Assembly: GCA_965221585.1 (NCBI GenBank)
Contig: OZ244898.1
Coordinates: 1,488,001-1,552,000, forward strand
Reading direction: 5' to 3'
Source of the DNA: VXYK01 sp965221585
Lineage (GTDB): Bacteria > Actinomycetota > Acidimicrobiia > Acidimicrobiales > Aldehydirespiratoraceae
DNA: 64,000 nucleotides
Under the pieces are notes generated by a model, which saw only the letters and a list, made by a program, of their open reading frames with translations, was not told where the DNA came from and searched no databases. This document shows positions 24,515 to 34,242 of this stretch, piece after piece. The translations under genes and the position numbers were made by a program. Within the stretch, counting starts at the first letter, position 1. Each line of letters starts with the position of its first letter.

Positions 24515-27500
24515 TCAGAGCAGGTTTCCGTAGCGGTGGGTGGTCTCGCTGACCGCCTGTTCACGCAGGTAGTGCAGCAGTTCGATGCGGCCCTCTACTG
24601 TGACCGGGTCCGCAGCGACATGGACCCCCAGATCGTTGGCACGGTCTCGTATCGCCTGGTGGACGTTTCCGAGCAGCCGCACCCGCTCGACGCCGAGGTC
24701 GTTCAATCGGTCGGCGAACTGCTCTGCGGACTCCCGGGTGGCGTCTGAGACCTTGACTTCGACACCGCACCGCCGGGTCGCACTAAGGACTCGCTCGCGT
24801 TCCACGTCACGGACCCCGGACTCGACTCTCAACGCCACCCGGGCAAGGGGCCGGTAGCGGAGACGGTTGGACTCGCAGAAGAGCCCGGTCGGGTCGTGCT
24901 CGGCGGCGAACTCGTTGTGCCAGGATTCGTCGTCACTGGCCTGCGACCGCGCCAGCCAGTCGCCATCGCTGAGGTTCAACTCGCGGGGGTACCAGGTGCC
25001 CAGTCGGCCCACGTAGTTGGGGCCGCCGGTCTTGACTCCGGGCCCGACCGATGACTGTTTCCAACCTCCGAAGGGTTGACGCTGGACGATCGCGCCGGTG
25101 ATGCCTCGATTGACGTAGGCGTTGCCGACCTCGACGTGTTCGAGCCAGTATGCGATCTCAGATTCGTCGAGGGAGAAGATCCCCCCTGTCAGGCCGAAGG
25201 GTGTTCCGTTCTGCAGCTGCAGCGCCTCGTTGAGAGTCGCTGCCTGCATCACCCCGAGCACGGGCCCGAAGCACTCGGTTCGGTGAAACCACGAGCCTCT
25301 CTCCACACCCATGCGGATCCCGGGTGTCCAGGTTGCCGGTCCCTCTCGGCGGGGTTCGAGCAGCCAGCTCTCGTTGCCGTCGAGCTGTGTTAGGCCGCGC
25401 AGCAGTTTGGGGTCCGGTTCGCGGATCAAGGGTCCCATCGTGGTGGCCAACTCTGTTGCCGGGCCGACGTTCAAGCTGGATGCCGCGTCCACCAACTGGT
25501 TTCTGAATCGTTGTGAGTCGTAGACGTCACCGACACAGATCGCCAGGCTCGCCGCCGAACACTTCTGGCCGCTGTGACCGAACGCGGATGCGGCCAGATC
25601 TGCAACAGCAGAGTCAATATCGGCGTTGGAGGTGATCACAATTGTGTTCTTACCCGAGGTCTCCGCCAGGAGCTTCATGCTGGGATTCCAACTCCTGAAC
25701 AGAGTGGCGGTCTCATAGGCCCCGGTAAGGATCACCGCATCAACGCTGCGGTGGGCTATCAGGTGGCGTCCGACATCGTCCTCAGGAACCCGCACGAAAG
25801 CCAACACGTCGTCACCGACTCCTGCAGACCAACAGCACTCAGCCACAATCTCGGCGCAACGCTCCGTTTCAGGCGCGGGTTTCAACACGACCGCGTTGCC
25901 GGCCGCGAGGGCCGCTGCGACTCCGCCGGTGGGTATCGCCACGGGGAAGTTCCACGGCGGGACCACGCAGACAACGCCGAATGGTTCGAAGCTCGCACCC
26001 TCGAAGGTCTCGAGGTCCAGGGCTCGGTCTGCGTAGTAGCGGCAGAAATCGATCGCCTCGGACACTTCCGGATCCGCCTGGGCGACGGTCTTGCGCGCTT
26101 CATGCACCATCGCCGAGACGAGATCGCCACGACGCCTCGCGAGTTCGTCGGCGACCTTATGTAGCTGCCTGCTCCGTTGCCCGACGCTCAGTCGTTGCCA
26201 CCTCTCGCAACCCGTCTCGGCTCGTTCGATGATCCTGTCGATCCCTGTGGTGGAAGTCGTGAGCGGGGTGTTGATCGGTCCTGGCGGACGGGAGACAACT
26301 GAGCGGGCCCAAAGACGGTTCACCTTCAGAGCAGGGTCGGTGTCTGCAGCGTTGCTGAACGCTTCTGTCGAGTCCCGATGAACTTCATCGGATCGGTTCT
26401 GGCTCCGCCTCGGGCCCGAGGCGACCGACCAGCGCTCTCGCACCGAAGTTCGGAATCGTTCGGCCTCCGTTCCGATCGATCCTCCAGCGGCTGTCATGGC
26501 CAGCAGTTGCCGGATGAAGTTCTCGTCTGCAGCGTTCTCCTCCAGACGCCGGAACAGATAGCTGATCGCTACGTCGAAGTCCTCGGCATGGACGACAGGC
26601 GTGTAGAGCAGCAGCCCCGACTGCTCCTCGTTTGCGAGTCGCTCTCGAATGAGCCGTGCATGGGTCGGCACCATCCCCTCGAGCATCTCGAACTCGATGC
26701 GGTCCGTGACCCCGCGTTTCTCGGCGAGCAGCTTGGCGAAGGCGATGTCGTAGAGGTTGTGGCTGGCGACTCCGATTCTCACGGCTCTCAACCTTGTGGA
26801 GCGGAACAGCCAGTCGAGGCAGCGTTTGTAGTTGGCGTCGGTCTCGGCCTTTGTGGCGTAGGGGGCCTGTTCCCAGCCATGGATCGCGGCGTCTACTCGT
26901 TCCATCGCCAGGTTCGCGCCCTTGACCAGCCGCACCTTGACCGATCCGCCGGGTCGCCCATCGACTGTTCTAGAAGCTCGTCCAGTCGCCCAAGCCACCA
27001 GTTCTTCGAGTGCGCTCAAGGAATCTGGAAGGTAGGCCTGGATGGCGATGCCGGCATCGACCGAATGCAGTCCGGGTTCATCGAGCAGCTCCATGAACAC
27101 AGCCATGGTGAGTTCGAGATCGTGGTACTCCTCCATGTCGAGGTTCACGAACGTCGCAGGTACGGTCTCGGCGGCTTGTTGAAGTATCGGGCGCAGTCTC
27201 TGCTTCACACGGTGTATGCATCCGTCGAAGTCCCAGTAGTTGAGCTGCGAAACGATTGCTGACAGCTTCACCGAGACGTAGTCGATGTCGGGCTGTTTCA
27301 GGAGTCGCAACGCCTCCGCCTGACGTGCCAGCGCTTCCTTCTCGCCCAACACGGCTTCGCCGAGAAGGTTGACATTCAGACGAAACCCTGCTTCTTGCGG
27401 AGCCCGAAGTGGTTTGTCATGGCTTCGTTGTCAGCGTCGACGACCAGATGCCCGACCAAGCCGCGCATGCGTCGGTTGGCAAGAGGCATGACGACAGTGG

Positions 27501-27810
27501 GGAGCCGCGGTGCGAGCCTTGCTCCAAGTTTGAGCAGCGCCCGGTCGAAACGGGACAAGAAATCGGGCAACTCGTCCTGTGCGACCAGCGATGCGAGTTG
27601 TTGCGCCGCAACACGGTGAGCATCGGGGCGCACAACCCGGTCGACGAATCGCATCGTGAACTTCATGCCGACGGGATCGGCGACTACGCCGGCCATCCGC
27701 TGGACGGAGGCTCTTTCGGCTTTGGTCTGTCGCGCGTCGGCCTCGTCGAGCCATTCACCTACGAGCGTTTCGGCTTCGGTGGCCAGATCCACTAGCGGGT
27801 CATGCATCAT
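24515..27810 (-). CDS. putA: Bifunctional proline dehydrogenase / P5C dehydrogenase, interrupted by a -1 frameshift
   Basis: The gene is in two overlapping frames: 27810-27376 (144 codons, ending KKQGFV-stop) and a second frame running to 24515. Joining them by a -1 step at TTC (27384-27382) gives KKQGFRLNVNLLGEAVLGEK, the expected PutA sequence, and a 1098-aa protein, normal for actinobacterial PutA. The proline dehydrogenase part has VRLVKGANL and LLYTPVV. The aldehyde dehydrogenase part has ETSGKN and the catalytic Cys in GQKCSA. It oxidises proline to glutamate. The shift site is a canonical slippery heptamer (27388-27382). Programmed frameshifting, mutation or a sequencing error are all possible. 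It is last in the hutU operon. Confidence 0.88.
27337..27388 (-). promoter_or_regulatory. Candidate -1 frameshift signal in putA (slippery heptamer plus stem-loop)
   Basis: On the minus strand the zero frame reads CAG GGT TTC GTC TGA. G-GGT-TTC (27388-27382) fits X XXY YYZ, so both tRNAs can re-pair after a -1 slip; the UGA is one codon later. Thirteen bases downstream a perfect 8-bp stem CCTTCTCG (27368-27361) / CGAGAAGG (27344-27337) forms, and its loop contains a small GGC-GAA-GCC hairpin. The spacer is longer than the usual 5-9 bases. Part of the pairing reflects the LLGEAVLGEK coding repeat. Confidence 0.5.
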
Positions 27811-27855
27811 CGCACCTTTGATGATGACCCTACTAGGCCCCGCCGGGGCGGAGTT

Positions 27856-29319
27856 TCAGACCCAGGGGCAGTTGGAGTTGCGGTCTCCGTAGGCGTTGCC
27901 TGTGCGATAACGGTCCAGCGTGAACGGCTTCAACTCGTCTGGTTTCTGGCCGTACACGAGCATCTGGGCGGTGAGCTTGCCCACACCGATCATCTTGAAC
28001 CCGTGGTTGGAATCAGCGATGACCCAGGCGTTGTCGGTGACGTGGTCGAACACCGGCACGTTGTCGGGTGTGAAGGCACCGATCCCGCCGTTGCGGCGTT
28101 CCTTGAAGTAGGGCCGCAGATTCTCGAGTCGCTTGAAGAGCATGCCGAGGGTGGCGCAGTAGTAGTCGGCGAACCACTGCTCCGCCTGGTACTGGTCGTT
28201 GAGGTGGCCGTAGGGCTCGACGGCCGCTTCGGGGCCGATCTTCACGGGGATGGTCCCTCCCTGGAGGCCCGGGGCTCCGACTCGTTCGGCCGCGTAGCGC
28301 ACGTACGAGTAGAAGTTGTCCTTGAGCAGCTGGCCGTCGTCGCCGTAGACGGGCGTGTTCATCAGCTCGACGTGCAGGACCGGCGAGTCGCGGTAGCCGG
28401 CTGTCCGGAAGTCGACACCCTCGGGCAGCAGGACCTCACCTTCGAGCAGCCGCCAGTAGGTCCACATGTCCATATTCGGTTCGATGTGGCCGTCGGGGTA
28501 TGCGACGTCGAGGTGGGAGGGTCCACCGAGCCATTCCCAGTGCTGGGGTGTCCAGGCGCCGGCGCCGACGATCACCTGTTCACAGGAGATCGAACCCTGA
28601 TCGGTCTCGACCGCGGTCACGGAGCCCGAGGCATCGAGTGTGTAACCGGTGACGCTGGCACCGTAGACGCGTTGCACGCCCCACTGGTGGCACTTCTGGT
28701 CGAGTCCCCAGACCGCCATGTGGGTTCCGGCGTAGCCGGAGCGGAGTTCGTGGAGGACGACATCGCAGTTCTCTGTCTTGAAGTCGGGCCAGAGTCCGGT
28801 CAGGAAGGCGTGGGCCTCCGAGCCGACGTAAAGGTCCGACGGGTAGCCGCTGGCTGCCTGCGATGCCTGCAGTTTGACGTAGTCGGCTTCCTGGTTGGCC
28901 TCCCCCACCGAGACATAGCCGACCTGTTGGAATCCGAAGTTCACGGGGTCGGACTCCCAGACTTCGACGCTGGCACGCAGGATGGCGTGCAGAGGCTCGG
29001 TCATGTAGAGGTTCCGGATGCAGCCGCAGGCAAGGCCTGTGGCACCCGCGCCGGGGCCCTGCTTGTCGATGAGCACCACGTCGCTGCCCTTGCCCTTGCC
29101 GGAGCGTTCAAGGTACATGGCGAGGTGGTAGGCGCTCGAAAGCCCGTGGACACCGGCGCCCACCACCACAAAACGGGCGCTTTCGGGCAGTCCGGCTGTG
29201 TCGAACACCGGAATCACCGCGGGGTTCGCGGCGCGCCCGTCGGTTTCTGGTGGTAGTGGGCGGTTGGCAAAGGGGTACCACTGGTTGTGTTCAGTGGGGT
29301 TGGGGACATTGATGGTCAT
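27856..29319 (-). CDS. FAD-dependent oxidoreductase (D-amino-acid/sarcosine oxidase-like)
   Basis: 487 aa. The dinucleotide fold begins FVVVGAGVHGLSSAYHLA (about residue 49), with VVLIDKQGPGAGATG as the second strand, and the C-terminal FAD contact reads WVIADSNHGFKMIGVGKL. These are DAO-fold enzymes that oxidise secondary or D-amino acids and N-methyl amines. It lies 19 bp after hutI and 46 bp before putA on the same strand, so its substrate is probably an amino acid or N-methylated amino acid feeding the same glutamate pool. There is no signal peptide. Confidence 0.85.
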   Translation of the reverse strand: MTINVPNPTEHNQWYPFANRPLPPETDGRAANPAVIPVFDTAGLPESARFVVVGAGVHGLSSAYHLAMYLERSGKGKGSDVVLIDKQGPGAGATGLACGCIRNLYMTEPLHAILRASVEVWESDPVNFGFQQVGYVSVGEANQEADYVKLQASQAASGYPSDLYVGSEAHAFLTGLWPDFKTENCDVVLHELRSGYAGTHMAVWGLDQKCHQWGVQRVYGASVTGYTLDASGSVTAVETDQGSISCEQVIVGAGAWTPQHWEWLGGPSHLDVAYPDGHIEPNMDMWTYWRLLEGEVLLPEGVDFRTAGYRDSPVLHVELMNTPVYGDDGQLLKDNFYSYVRYAAERVGAPGLQGGTIPVKIGPEAAVEPYGHLNDQYQAEQWFADYYCATLGMLFKRLENLRPYFKERRNGGIGAFTPDNVPVFDHVTDNAWVIADSNHGFKMIGVGKLTAQMLVYGQKPDELKPFTLDRYRTGNAYGDRNSNCPWV

Positions 29320-29337
29320 TGGTTCTCCTGTTCTGGT

Positions 29338-30522
29338 TCAGTCGTTTGGTTGTTCGTGTGCGGAGGGGAGTCGGTAGTCGGCACCGAGCGTTCGCCAGAT
29401 CAGCGGTACGCCGGGTCGGTAGGCGAGGTGGTGTCTGCTCGGAGCGTCGAGGATCGTCAGGTGGGCGGGCGCACCCGAAGAGATCCTGCCGACGTCGCTG
29501 CGGCGCAGGGCGGCGGCCCCGCCGGTGGTAACAGCGGCCAACGCCTCGTCGATGGTCATGTTCATGTCGCGTACGGCCAGAGCGATGCAGAACGACAGAG
29601 AGGTCGTGTAGCTGGAGCCGGGATTGCAGTTCGAGGCGATGGCGACCTTCACGCCAGCGTCGATGGCGCGTCGGGCGTCCGGGTATGGCTGGCGGGTGGA
29701 GAAGTCCGTCGCCGGCAGGAAGGTTGCGACGGTGTCGCTGGCAGCCAGAGCTTCGATGTCGTCGTCGGAAAGATAGGTGCAGTGGTCGACCGAGGCGCAG
29801 CCCATCTCCACCCCGAGCTGCACTCCGGGCCCGTGGCCCAACTGGTTGGCATGGAGGCGCAGTCCCAAGCCGTCTCTGCGTCCGGCTTCCAGTACCGTTC
29901 GCGACTGGTCGGCGTCGAAAGCTCCTGTCTCGCAGAACGCGTCGATCCAACGGACATGGCCGCGTACCGCGTCCAGCATCGGTCCGCACACCAGTTCAAC
30001 GTATTCGTCGGCCCGGCCCTGGTATTCGCCCGGTATCAGGTGGGCGCCGAGGAAGGTGCTCTCGCCGGTCACCTCGGCGGCCAGCGAGGTCAGTTCGGCC
30101 TCGGAGTCGACCGACAGGCCGTAGCCCGATTTGATCTCCACTGTGGTGGTGCCGGCCTGGTGGACTTCAACCAGGCGACGCGCCAGCGCCGCTCGGAGCG
30201 CTTCGCGTCCAGCCTGGCGGCTGGCGTTCGTGGTCACCTGAATCCCTCCGCCGTCGTAGGGCTCTCCGGCCATGCGTCTGGTGAACTCCTCGGAACGGTC
30301 GCCGGCGAATACGAGGTGCGTGTGGGAGTCCACGAATCCCGGCAGCGCGCAGCGACCACCTGCGTCGATTCGCTGGTCGGCCTGTGCTCCCGCGGGACCG
30401 ACACTCACCACGGTGTCGCCGTCTAGTACCACCGAGGCGTCGGTGAGGATGCCGAGCGGCCCCTCGCCCAGTTCAGGGTCGTTGGTGACGAGCTCTGCGA
30501 TGTTGTCGACGACGAGCGTCAT
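29338..30522 (-). CDS. hutI: Imidazolonepropionase
   Basis: 394 aa amidohydrolase. Metal ligands are in FVDSHTHLVFAGDR (about residue 58), then ANQLGHG and the late ASNCNPGSS. TTTVEIKSGYGL is specific to HutI. It opens the imidazolone ring to N-formimino-L-glutamate, the third step of histidine degradation. The start (ATG 30522) overlaps the hutF stop by 4 bp. Product goes to HutF, the gene just upstream. Confidence 0.95.
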   Translation of the reverse strand: MTLVVDNIAELVTNDPELGEGPLGILTDASVVLDGDTVVSVGPAGAQADQRIDAGGRCALPGFVDSHTHLVFAGDRSEEFTRRMAGEPYDGGGIQVTTNASRQAGREALRAALARRLVEVHQAGTTTVEIKSGYGLSVDSEAELTSLAAEVTGESTFLGAHLIPGEYQGRADEYVELVCGPMLDAVRGHVRWIDAFCETGAFDADQSRTVLEAGRRDGLGLRLHANQLGHGPGVQLGVEMGCASVDHCTYLSDDDIEALAASDTVATFLPATDFSTRQPYPDARRAIDAGVKVAIASNCNPGSSYTTSLSFCIALAVRDMNMTIDEALAAVTTGGAAALRRSDVGRISSGAPAHLTILDAPSRHHLAYRPGVPLIWRTLGADYRLPSAHEQPND

Positions 30523-31880
30523 GACCCGGTCACCTCCGATACGGCTGCGTGGAGTTCGGCTGCCACGTCAACCGAGGTGTGGGTACGGTCCACGACCACG
30601 GGTCGGCCGGCCACTACCAGGTGGGTTACGTCCGCGCTGGTGGCGGCGTAGACCACCGAGGCGAGCGTGCGGTCGGGGGCGGTGCCTGCGAGACGGACGG
30701 AGTCGAGGCTCACGGTGGCGAAGTCGGCTAGTGATCCGGGTGCCAGGGAGCCTCCGTCGTGCCAGCCGAGAGCCTGGTATCCCGCTGACGTGGCCATTGC
30801 TGCCAGTGCTTCTACTTCGAAGACGACCCGCTTGAGCGTCGAGGTGCGCTGGTCTAGTTCGACGGCCCGGGCTTCGCTGAGTATGTCCACAACGGCTTGG
30901 GAGTCCGTGCCGAGGCACAGCCCCACTCCGGCGTCCGCCAGGGTCTCTGCAGGGCCGACGCCGTCGGCGAGGTCGCGTTCGGTGGTGGGGCACAGACAGC
31001 AGCCGGCTTCGGCTTCTGCGAGCAGGTCAGCGTCGTGGTCGTTCGTGTGGGTGGCGTGAACCAGCGTGACGTTGTTGGCCTCGCCCGCTGCTTCGAGGAC
31101 TATTTCGACCGGGCTGCGTCCGTGCAGGGCGATGCACTGCTGGTTCTCTGCGGGTTGCTCGGAAGCATGGACGTGGAGCGGGGCGTCGTGGCCCCGGGTC
31201 CAGGCTGCTGCGGTTTCGATGGAGGCCGGGTCCACCGCGCGTACGGAGTGCACGGCTGCCCCGACTCTCACGGTCGGGCTCGACACCTCCCCCACCAGCG
31301 CCTCCACCCGGCTGGCCCAGCTTGCGGCATCCCCGTCGCTGAACCGGGCCTGTTCGGGTTTCAATGGCAGGTATCCGTCTTCGGGGTCGATGCCACCGTG
31401 CAGGTACAGGGTGTCGAGCAGTGTCAGTCTGATGCCGGCGTCCTGCGCGGCTGCTACTACGGCGCTTCCCATTGCGTTGGTGTCCGCGTAGGGGCGTCCG
31501 CACCTTTGGTGGTGCAGGTAGTGGAACTCTCCGACCACGCCGATGCCTGCTAGAGCCATCTCCGCGAAGGTTGCTCTGGCGAGTCGGTAGTAGCTGTCTG
31601 GGTCGAGGATTGTGGCGGTCCGGTACATGAGGTCTCGCCATGTCCAGAAGGTGCCGGTCTCGTCGTGGGTGCGGCCGCGCAGTGCTCTGTGGAAGGCGTG
31701 GCTGTGGGCGTTTGCGAGCGCTGGAATGGTGAGGCCTGCGAGACGCAGCGATCCGGCCGGGGGCGACTGGACTCCTGCTGTCAGCGCGCTGATGCGGTCA
31801 CCGGTGACTTCGAGCACGACACCGGTTTCGGCTCTCGCCCCGCCCAGCCAGGCCTGCTCGCACCAGTAGCGCTCGGTCAT
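30519..31880 (-). CDS. hutF: Formimidoylglutamate deiminase
   Basis: 453 aa from ATG 31880 (MTERYW); longer in-frame readings add arginine-rich antisense-like sequence. Amidohydrolase ligands are in ANAHSHAFHRALRGR, VHASEQPAENQQC, THATHTN-like and CLGTDSQAVVD motifs. It converts N-formimino-L-glutamate to N-formyl-L-glutamate plus ammonia, the route that then needs a deformylase (HutG). Its start overlaps the stop of the peptide-deformylase-like gene (ATGA). Confidence 0.92.
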   Translation of the reverse strand: MTERYWCEQAWLGGARAETGVVLEVTGDRISALTAGVQSPPAGSLRLAGLTIPALANAHSHAFHRALRGRTHDETGTFWTWRDLMYRTATILDPDSYYRLARATFAEMALAGIGVVGEFHYLHHQRCGRPYADTNAMGSAVVAAAQDAGIRLTLLDTLYLHGGIDPEDGYLPLKPEQARFSDGDAASWASRVEALVGEVSSPTVRVGAAVHSVRAVDPASIETAAAWTRGHDAPLHVHASEQPAENQQCIALHGRSPVEIVLEAAGEANNVTLVHATHTNDHDADLLAEAEAGCCLCPTTERDLADGVGPAETLADAGVGLCLGTDSQAVVDILSEARAVELDQRTSTLKRVVFEVEALAAMATSAGYQALGWHDGGSLAPGSLADFATVSLDSVRLAGTAPDRTLASVVYAATSADVTHLVVAGRPVVVDRTHTSVDVAAELHAAVSEVTGS

Positions 31881-32446
31881 TGGGTGGTCTCTGCGACGAA
31901 TCGGGAGATGCGTTCGATGAACGCGTCTCGGTGGTGCCGGTCGAATTCTTCCCAGGTGCTCAACGTGGCAGGGTCGGCCCGGTCGACGAAGAGGGTGCCG
32001 TCGAGGTGGTCGCACTCGTGCTGCCAGGTTCCGGCGGTCAGTCCGCGAACCGTTATGGATCGTTGCGTTCCGTCGCGCTCGTAGTAGCGGACCCGGACGT
32101 TGACGGAGCGTTCGACATCTCCGCGCAGCGGAACCGAGAGGCAGCCTTCGTTGATGACCACCGTCTCGTCGCCGATCAGTTCGAGTTGCGGGTTGATGGC
32201 GATCGTCAGCGGAATCGGGGGTTTGTAGGGGTAGCGGGGGTTGCCGTTGACTTCGAGGACCACGATCCGGCAGGTCTCGCCTATCTGGTTGGCCGCCAGT
32301 CCTGCGCCGTTGGCGTGGCGCATCGTTTCAACAAGGTCGTCGACGATGCCCTGTACTCGTTCCGAGCTGATCTCTTCTACAGCGATGTCGGTCGCCGGAG
32401 TCCGCAGGTTCGGGTGACCGATGGAGAGGATTTCTCGGACAGTCAT
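31877..32446 (-). CDS. def: Peptide deformylase-family protein embedded in the hut operon
   Basis: 189 aa with all three deformylase motifs intact: GAGLAANQ (residues 47-54), EGCLS (100-104, metal-ligand Cys102) and HECDH (143-147, two metal-ligand His and catalytic Glu). It should be an active metallo-deformylase. It overlaps hutU by 4 bp upstream and hutF by 4 bp downstream, so it is translated as part of histidine degradation rather than near fmt. Because HutF makes N-formylglutamate and no hutG is visible here, it may deformylate that compound. That role is inference; ordinary peptide deformylase activity remains possible. Confidence 0.92.
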   Translation of the reverse strand: MTVREILSIGHPNLRTPATDIAVEEISSERVQGIVDDLVETMRHANGAGLAANQIGETCRIVVLEVNGNPRYPYKPPIPLTIAINPQLELIGDETVVINEGCLSVPLRGDVERSVNVRVRYYERDGTQRSITVRGLTAGTWQHECDHLDGTLFVDRADPATLSTWEEFDRHHRDAFIERISRFVAETTQ

Positions 32447-34134
32447 TGCGGTGACCGCGCGGACATGGGTATCCGCACGCCACGCTCGGCGGCGACGCTG
32501 TCGGCCAGTTCGTAGCCGGCGTCTGCGTGGCGCATCACTCCGGTGGCGGGGTCGTTGAGCAGGACTCTCTCGAGTTTCTGCGCGGCAAGGTCGCTACCAT
32601 CGGCGAGGCTCACCTGGCCTGCATGGATCGAGCGGCCGATTCCGACGCCTCCCCCGTGATGGATGCTCACCCAGGAGGCGCCTGAGGAGGTGTTGACCAG
32701 GGCGTTGAGCAGGGGCCAGTCGGCGATGGCGTCGCTGCCGTCGAGCATGTCCTCGGTCTCCCGGTACGGCGAGGCGACCGAGCCGGAATCGAGGTGGTCT
32801 CTACCGATCACGATCGGCGCCCGGAGTTCCCCGGAGCGGACCATCTCGTTGAAGCGGAGACCCAGCCGGTGGCGTTCGCCGTATCCCAACCAGCAGATTC
32901 GTGCAGGCAGGCCCTGGAATGCGACCCGCTCCCCCGCCAGCTTGATCCATCGGGCCAAGCCCTCGTCGGTGGGGAATTCATCCAGCACGGCGCGGTCGGT
33001 CGCGGCGATGTCTGCCGGGTCGCCCGACAGCGCCACCCAACGGAACGGTCCCTTTCCCTCGCAGAACAACGGGCGGATGTAGGCGGGGAGGAATCCCGGG
33101 TAGTCGAAGGCTCGCTCGTAGCCGGCAAGGGCTGCTTCGGCGCGAAGGCTGTTGCCGTAGTCGAACACCTCCGCGCCGGCGTCGAGAAAACCCACCATCG
33201 CCTCTACATGGGTGGCCATGGCATTTCGGGAGCGGCGGATGTACTCCTCGGGCTGGGTGTTGCGGGTCTGCTCGGCTGCTTCGGGTGACAGGTCGTTGGG
33301 GACGTAGGACAGAGGGTCGTGGGCGGAGGTCTGATCGGTGACGATGTCGGCCGCCACGCCGTCGGCGAGAAGTCTGGGAACGATGTCCGCGGCGTTGCCC
33401 ACCAACCCGACCGACAATGGCCGCCGGTCTACGACGGCCTGTTCACAGATTCGCAGCGCTTCGCCGTAGTCCTCGGCGATGAGATCGAGGTAGCGGGTCT
33501 GCAGTCGCCTCGCGGCGCGTTCGGGGTCGACTTCGATGCACAGCGCAACGCCGTCGTTCATGGTGATTGCCAGCGGCTGGGCGCCTCCCATCCCGCCGAG
33601 TCCGGCGGTCACTGTGAGTGTGCCCGCCAAGGAACCGCCGAAACGCTTGCGGGCGATGGCGGCGAAGCACTCGTAGGTCCCTTGCAGGATGCCCTGTGTG
33701 CCGATGTAGATCCAGGACCCGGCGGTCATCTGCCCGTACATGGTCAGCCCGAGGTGTTCGAGGCGCCGGAACTCGTCCCAGTTGCCCCATTCCGGCACCA
33801 GGTTCGAGTTTGCGATGAGGACCCTGGGCGCCCACTCGTGCGTGCGCAGTACCCCGACTGGCTTTCCGGACTGGACCAGCATCGTCTCATCGTCGCCGAG
33901 CGTCGTGAGGGTCTTGATCATGGCGTGGTAGGCGTCCCATGAACGGGCGGCGCGGCCGGTGCCCCCGTACACGACGAGATCGTCGGGGCGTTCGGCGACA
34001 TCTGGATCGAGGTTGTTCTGGAGCATCCTGAACGCTGCTTCCTGGGGCCAGCCGCGGCAGGTCAGTGATGTGCCTGTTGGTGCGGCGACAGACCGGCTTG
34101 CCGAGCTTGGCTGTTGCACTGAGTCGGTGGTCAT
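32443..34134 (-). CDS. hutU: Urocanate hydratase
   Basis: 563 aa from ATG 34134 (MTTDSVQQ); upstream in-frame sequence lies in the promoter. Signature segments are VVYGGTGRAARSW, the NAD-binding AGLGGMGGAQPLA, the active-site Cys in PLFCEGKGPFRW and HHGGGVGIGRSIHAGQ. It converts urocanate to imidazolonepropionate using tightly bound NAD. It is the first gene of the six-gene minus-strand set hutU-def-hutF-hutI-oxidoreductase-putA and lies behind a good promoter at 34182-34211. Confidence 0.96.
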   Translation of the reverse strand: MTTDSVQQPSSASRSVAAPTGTSLTCRGWPQEAAFRMLQNNLDPDVAERPDDLVVYGGTGRAARSWDAYHAMIKTLTTLGDDETMLVQSGKPVGVLRTHEWAPRVLIANSNLVPEWGNWDEFRRLEHLGLTMYGQMTAGSWIYIGTQGILQGTYECFAAIARKRFGGSLAGTLTVTAGLGGMGGAQPLAITMNDGVALCIEVDPERAARRLQTRYLDLIAEDYGEALRICEQAVVDRRPLSVGLVGNAADIVPRLLADGVAADIVTDQTSAHDPLSYVPNDLSPEAAEQTRNTQPEEYIRRSRNAMATHVEAMVGFLDAGAEVFDYGNSLRAEAALAGYERAFDYPGFLPAYIRPLFCEGKGPFRWVALSGDPADIAATDRAVLDEFPTDEGLARWIKLAGERVAFQGLPARICWLGYGERHRLGLRFNEMVRSGELRAPIVIGRDHLDSGSVASPYRETEDMLDGSDAIADWPLLNALVNTSSGASWVSIHHGGGVGIGRSIHAGQVSLADGSDLAAQKLERVLLNDPATGVMRHADAGYELADSVAAERGVRIPMSARSPQ

Positions 34135-34181
34135 TGGGGCCCGTCTCTTCGCGTCTAGGACTTGGGTCGGGAGTTGTTTGC

Positions 34182-34211
34182 ATTGTAGACACCATACGTC
34201 TACGCTGCCAA
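34182..34211 (-). promoter_or_regulatory. Predicted hutU promoter with embedded inverted repeat
   Basis: On the minus strand TTGGCA (34211-34206) and TACAAT (34187-34182) are separated by 18 bases, a good housekeeping-sigma promoter placed about 45 bases before hutU. An exact inverted repeat GTAGAC-7-GTCTAC (34185-34203) fills the spacer and touches the -10, so a bound regulator would block polymerase. Confidence 0.65.
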
Positions 34212-34223
34212 TAGATAACATCA

Positions 34224-34242
34224 TATTTCAGCACCTGAAATA
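34224..34242. promoter_or_regulatory. Candidate IclR operator
   Basis: TATTTCAG-CAC-CTGAAATA is a perfect 8+8 inverted repeat ending 10 bases before the IclR gene's ATG. It is A/T-rich compared with the surrounding DNA. Size and position fit an autoregulatory IclR-type site. Confidence 0.6.

Noticed and set aside
27337..27368. The 8-bp stem in putA as a transcription terminator
   Set aside because: It lies inside the coding region, has no T-run, and the downstream frame encodes the conserved remainder of PutA.
27802..29256. Plus-strand open frame of 484 codons opposite the flavin oxidoreductase
   Set aside because: The opposite strand encodes a clear DAO-fold protein in the operon; the plus-strand frame has no domain match that I can see.
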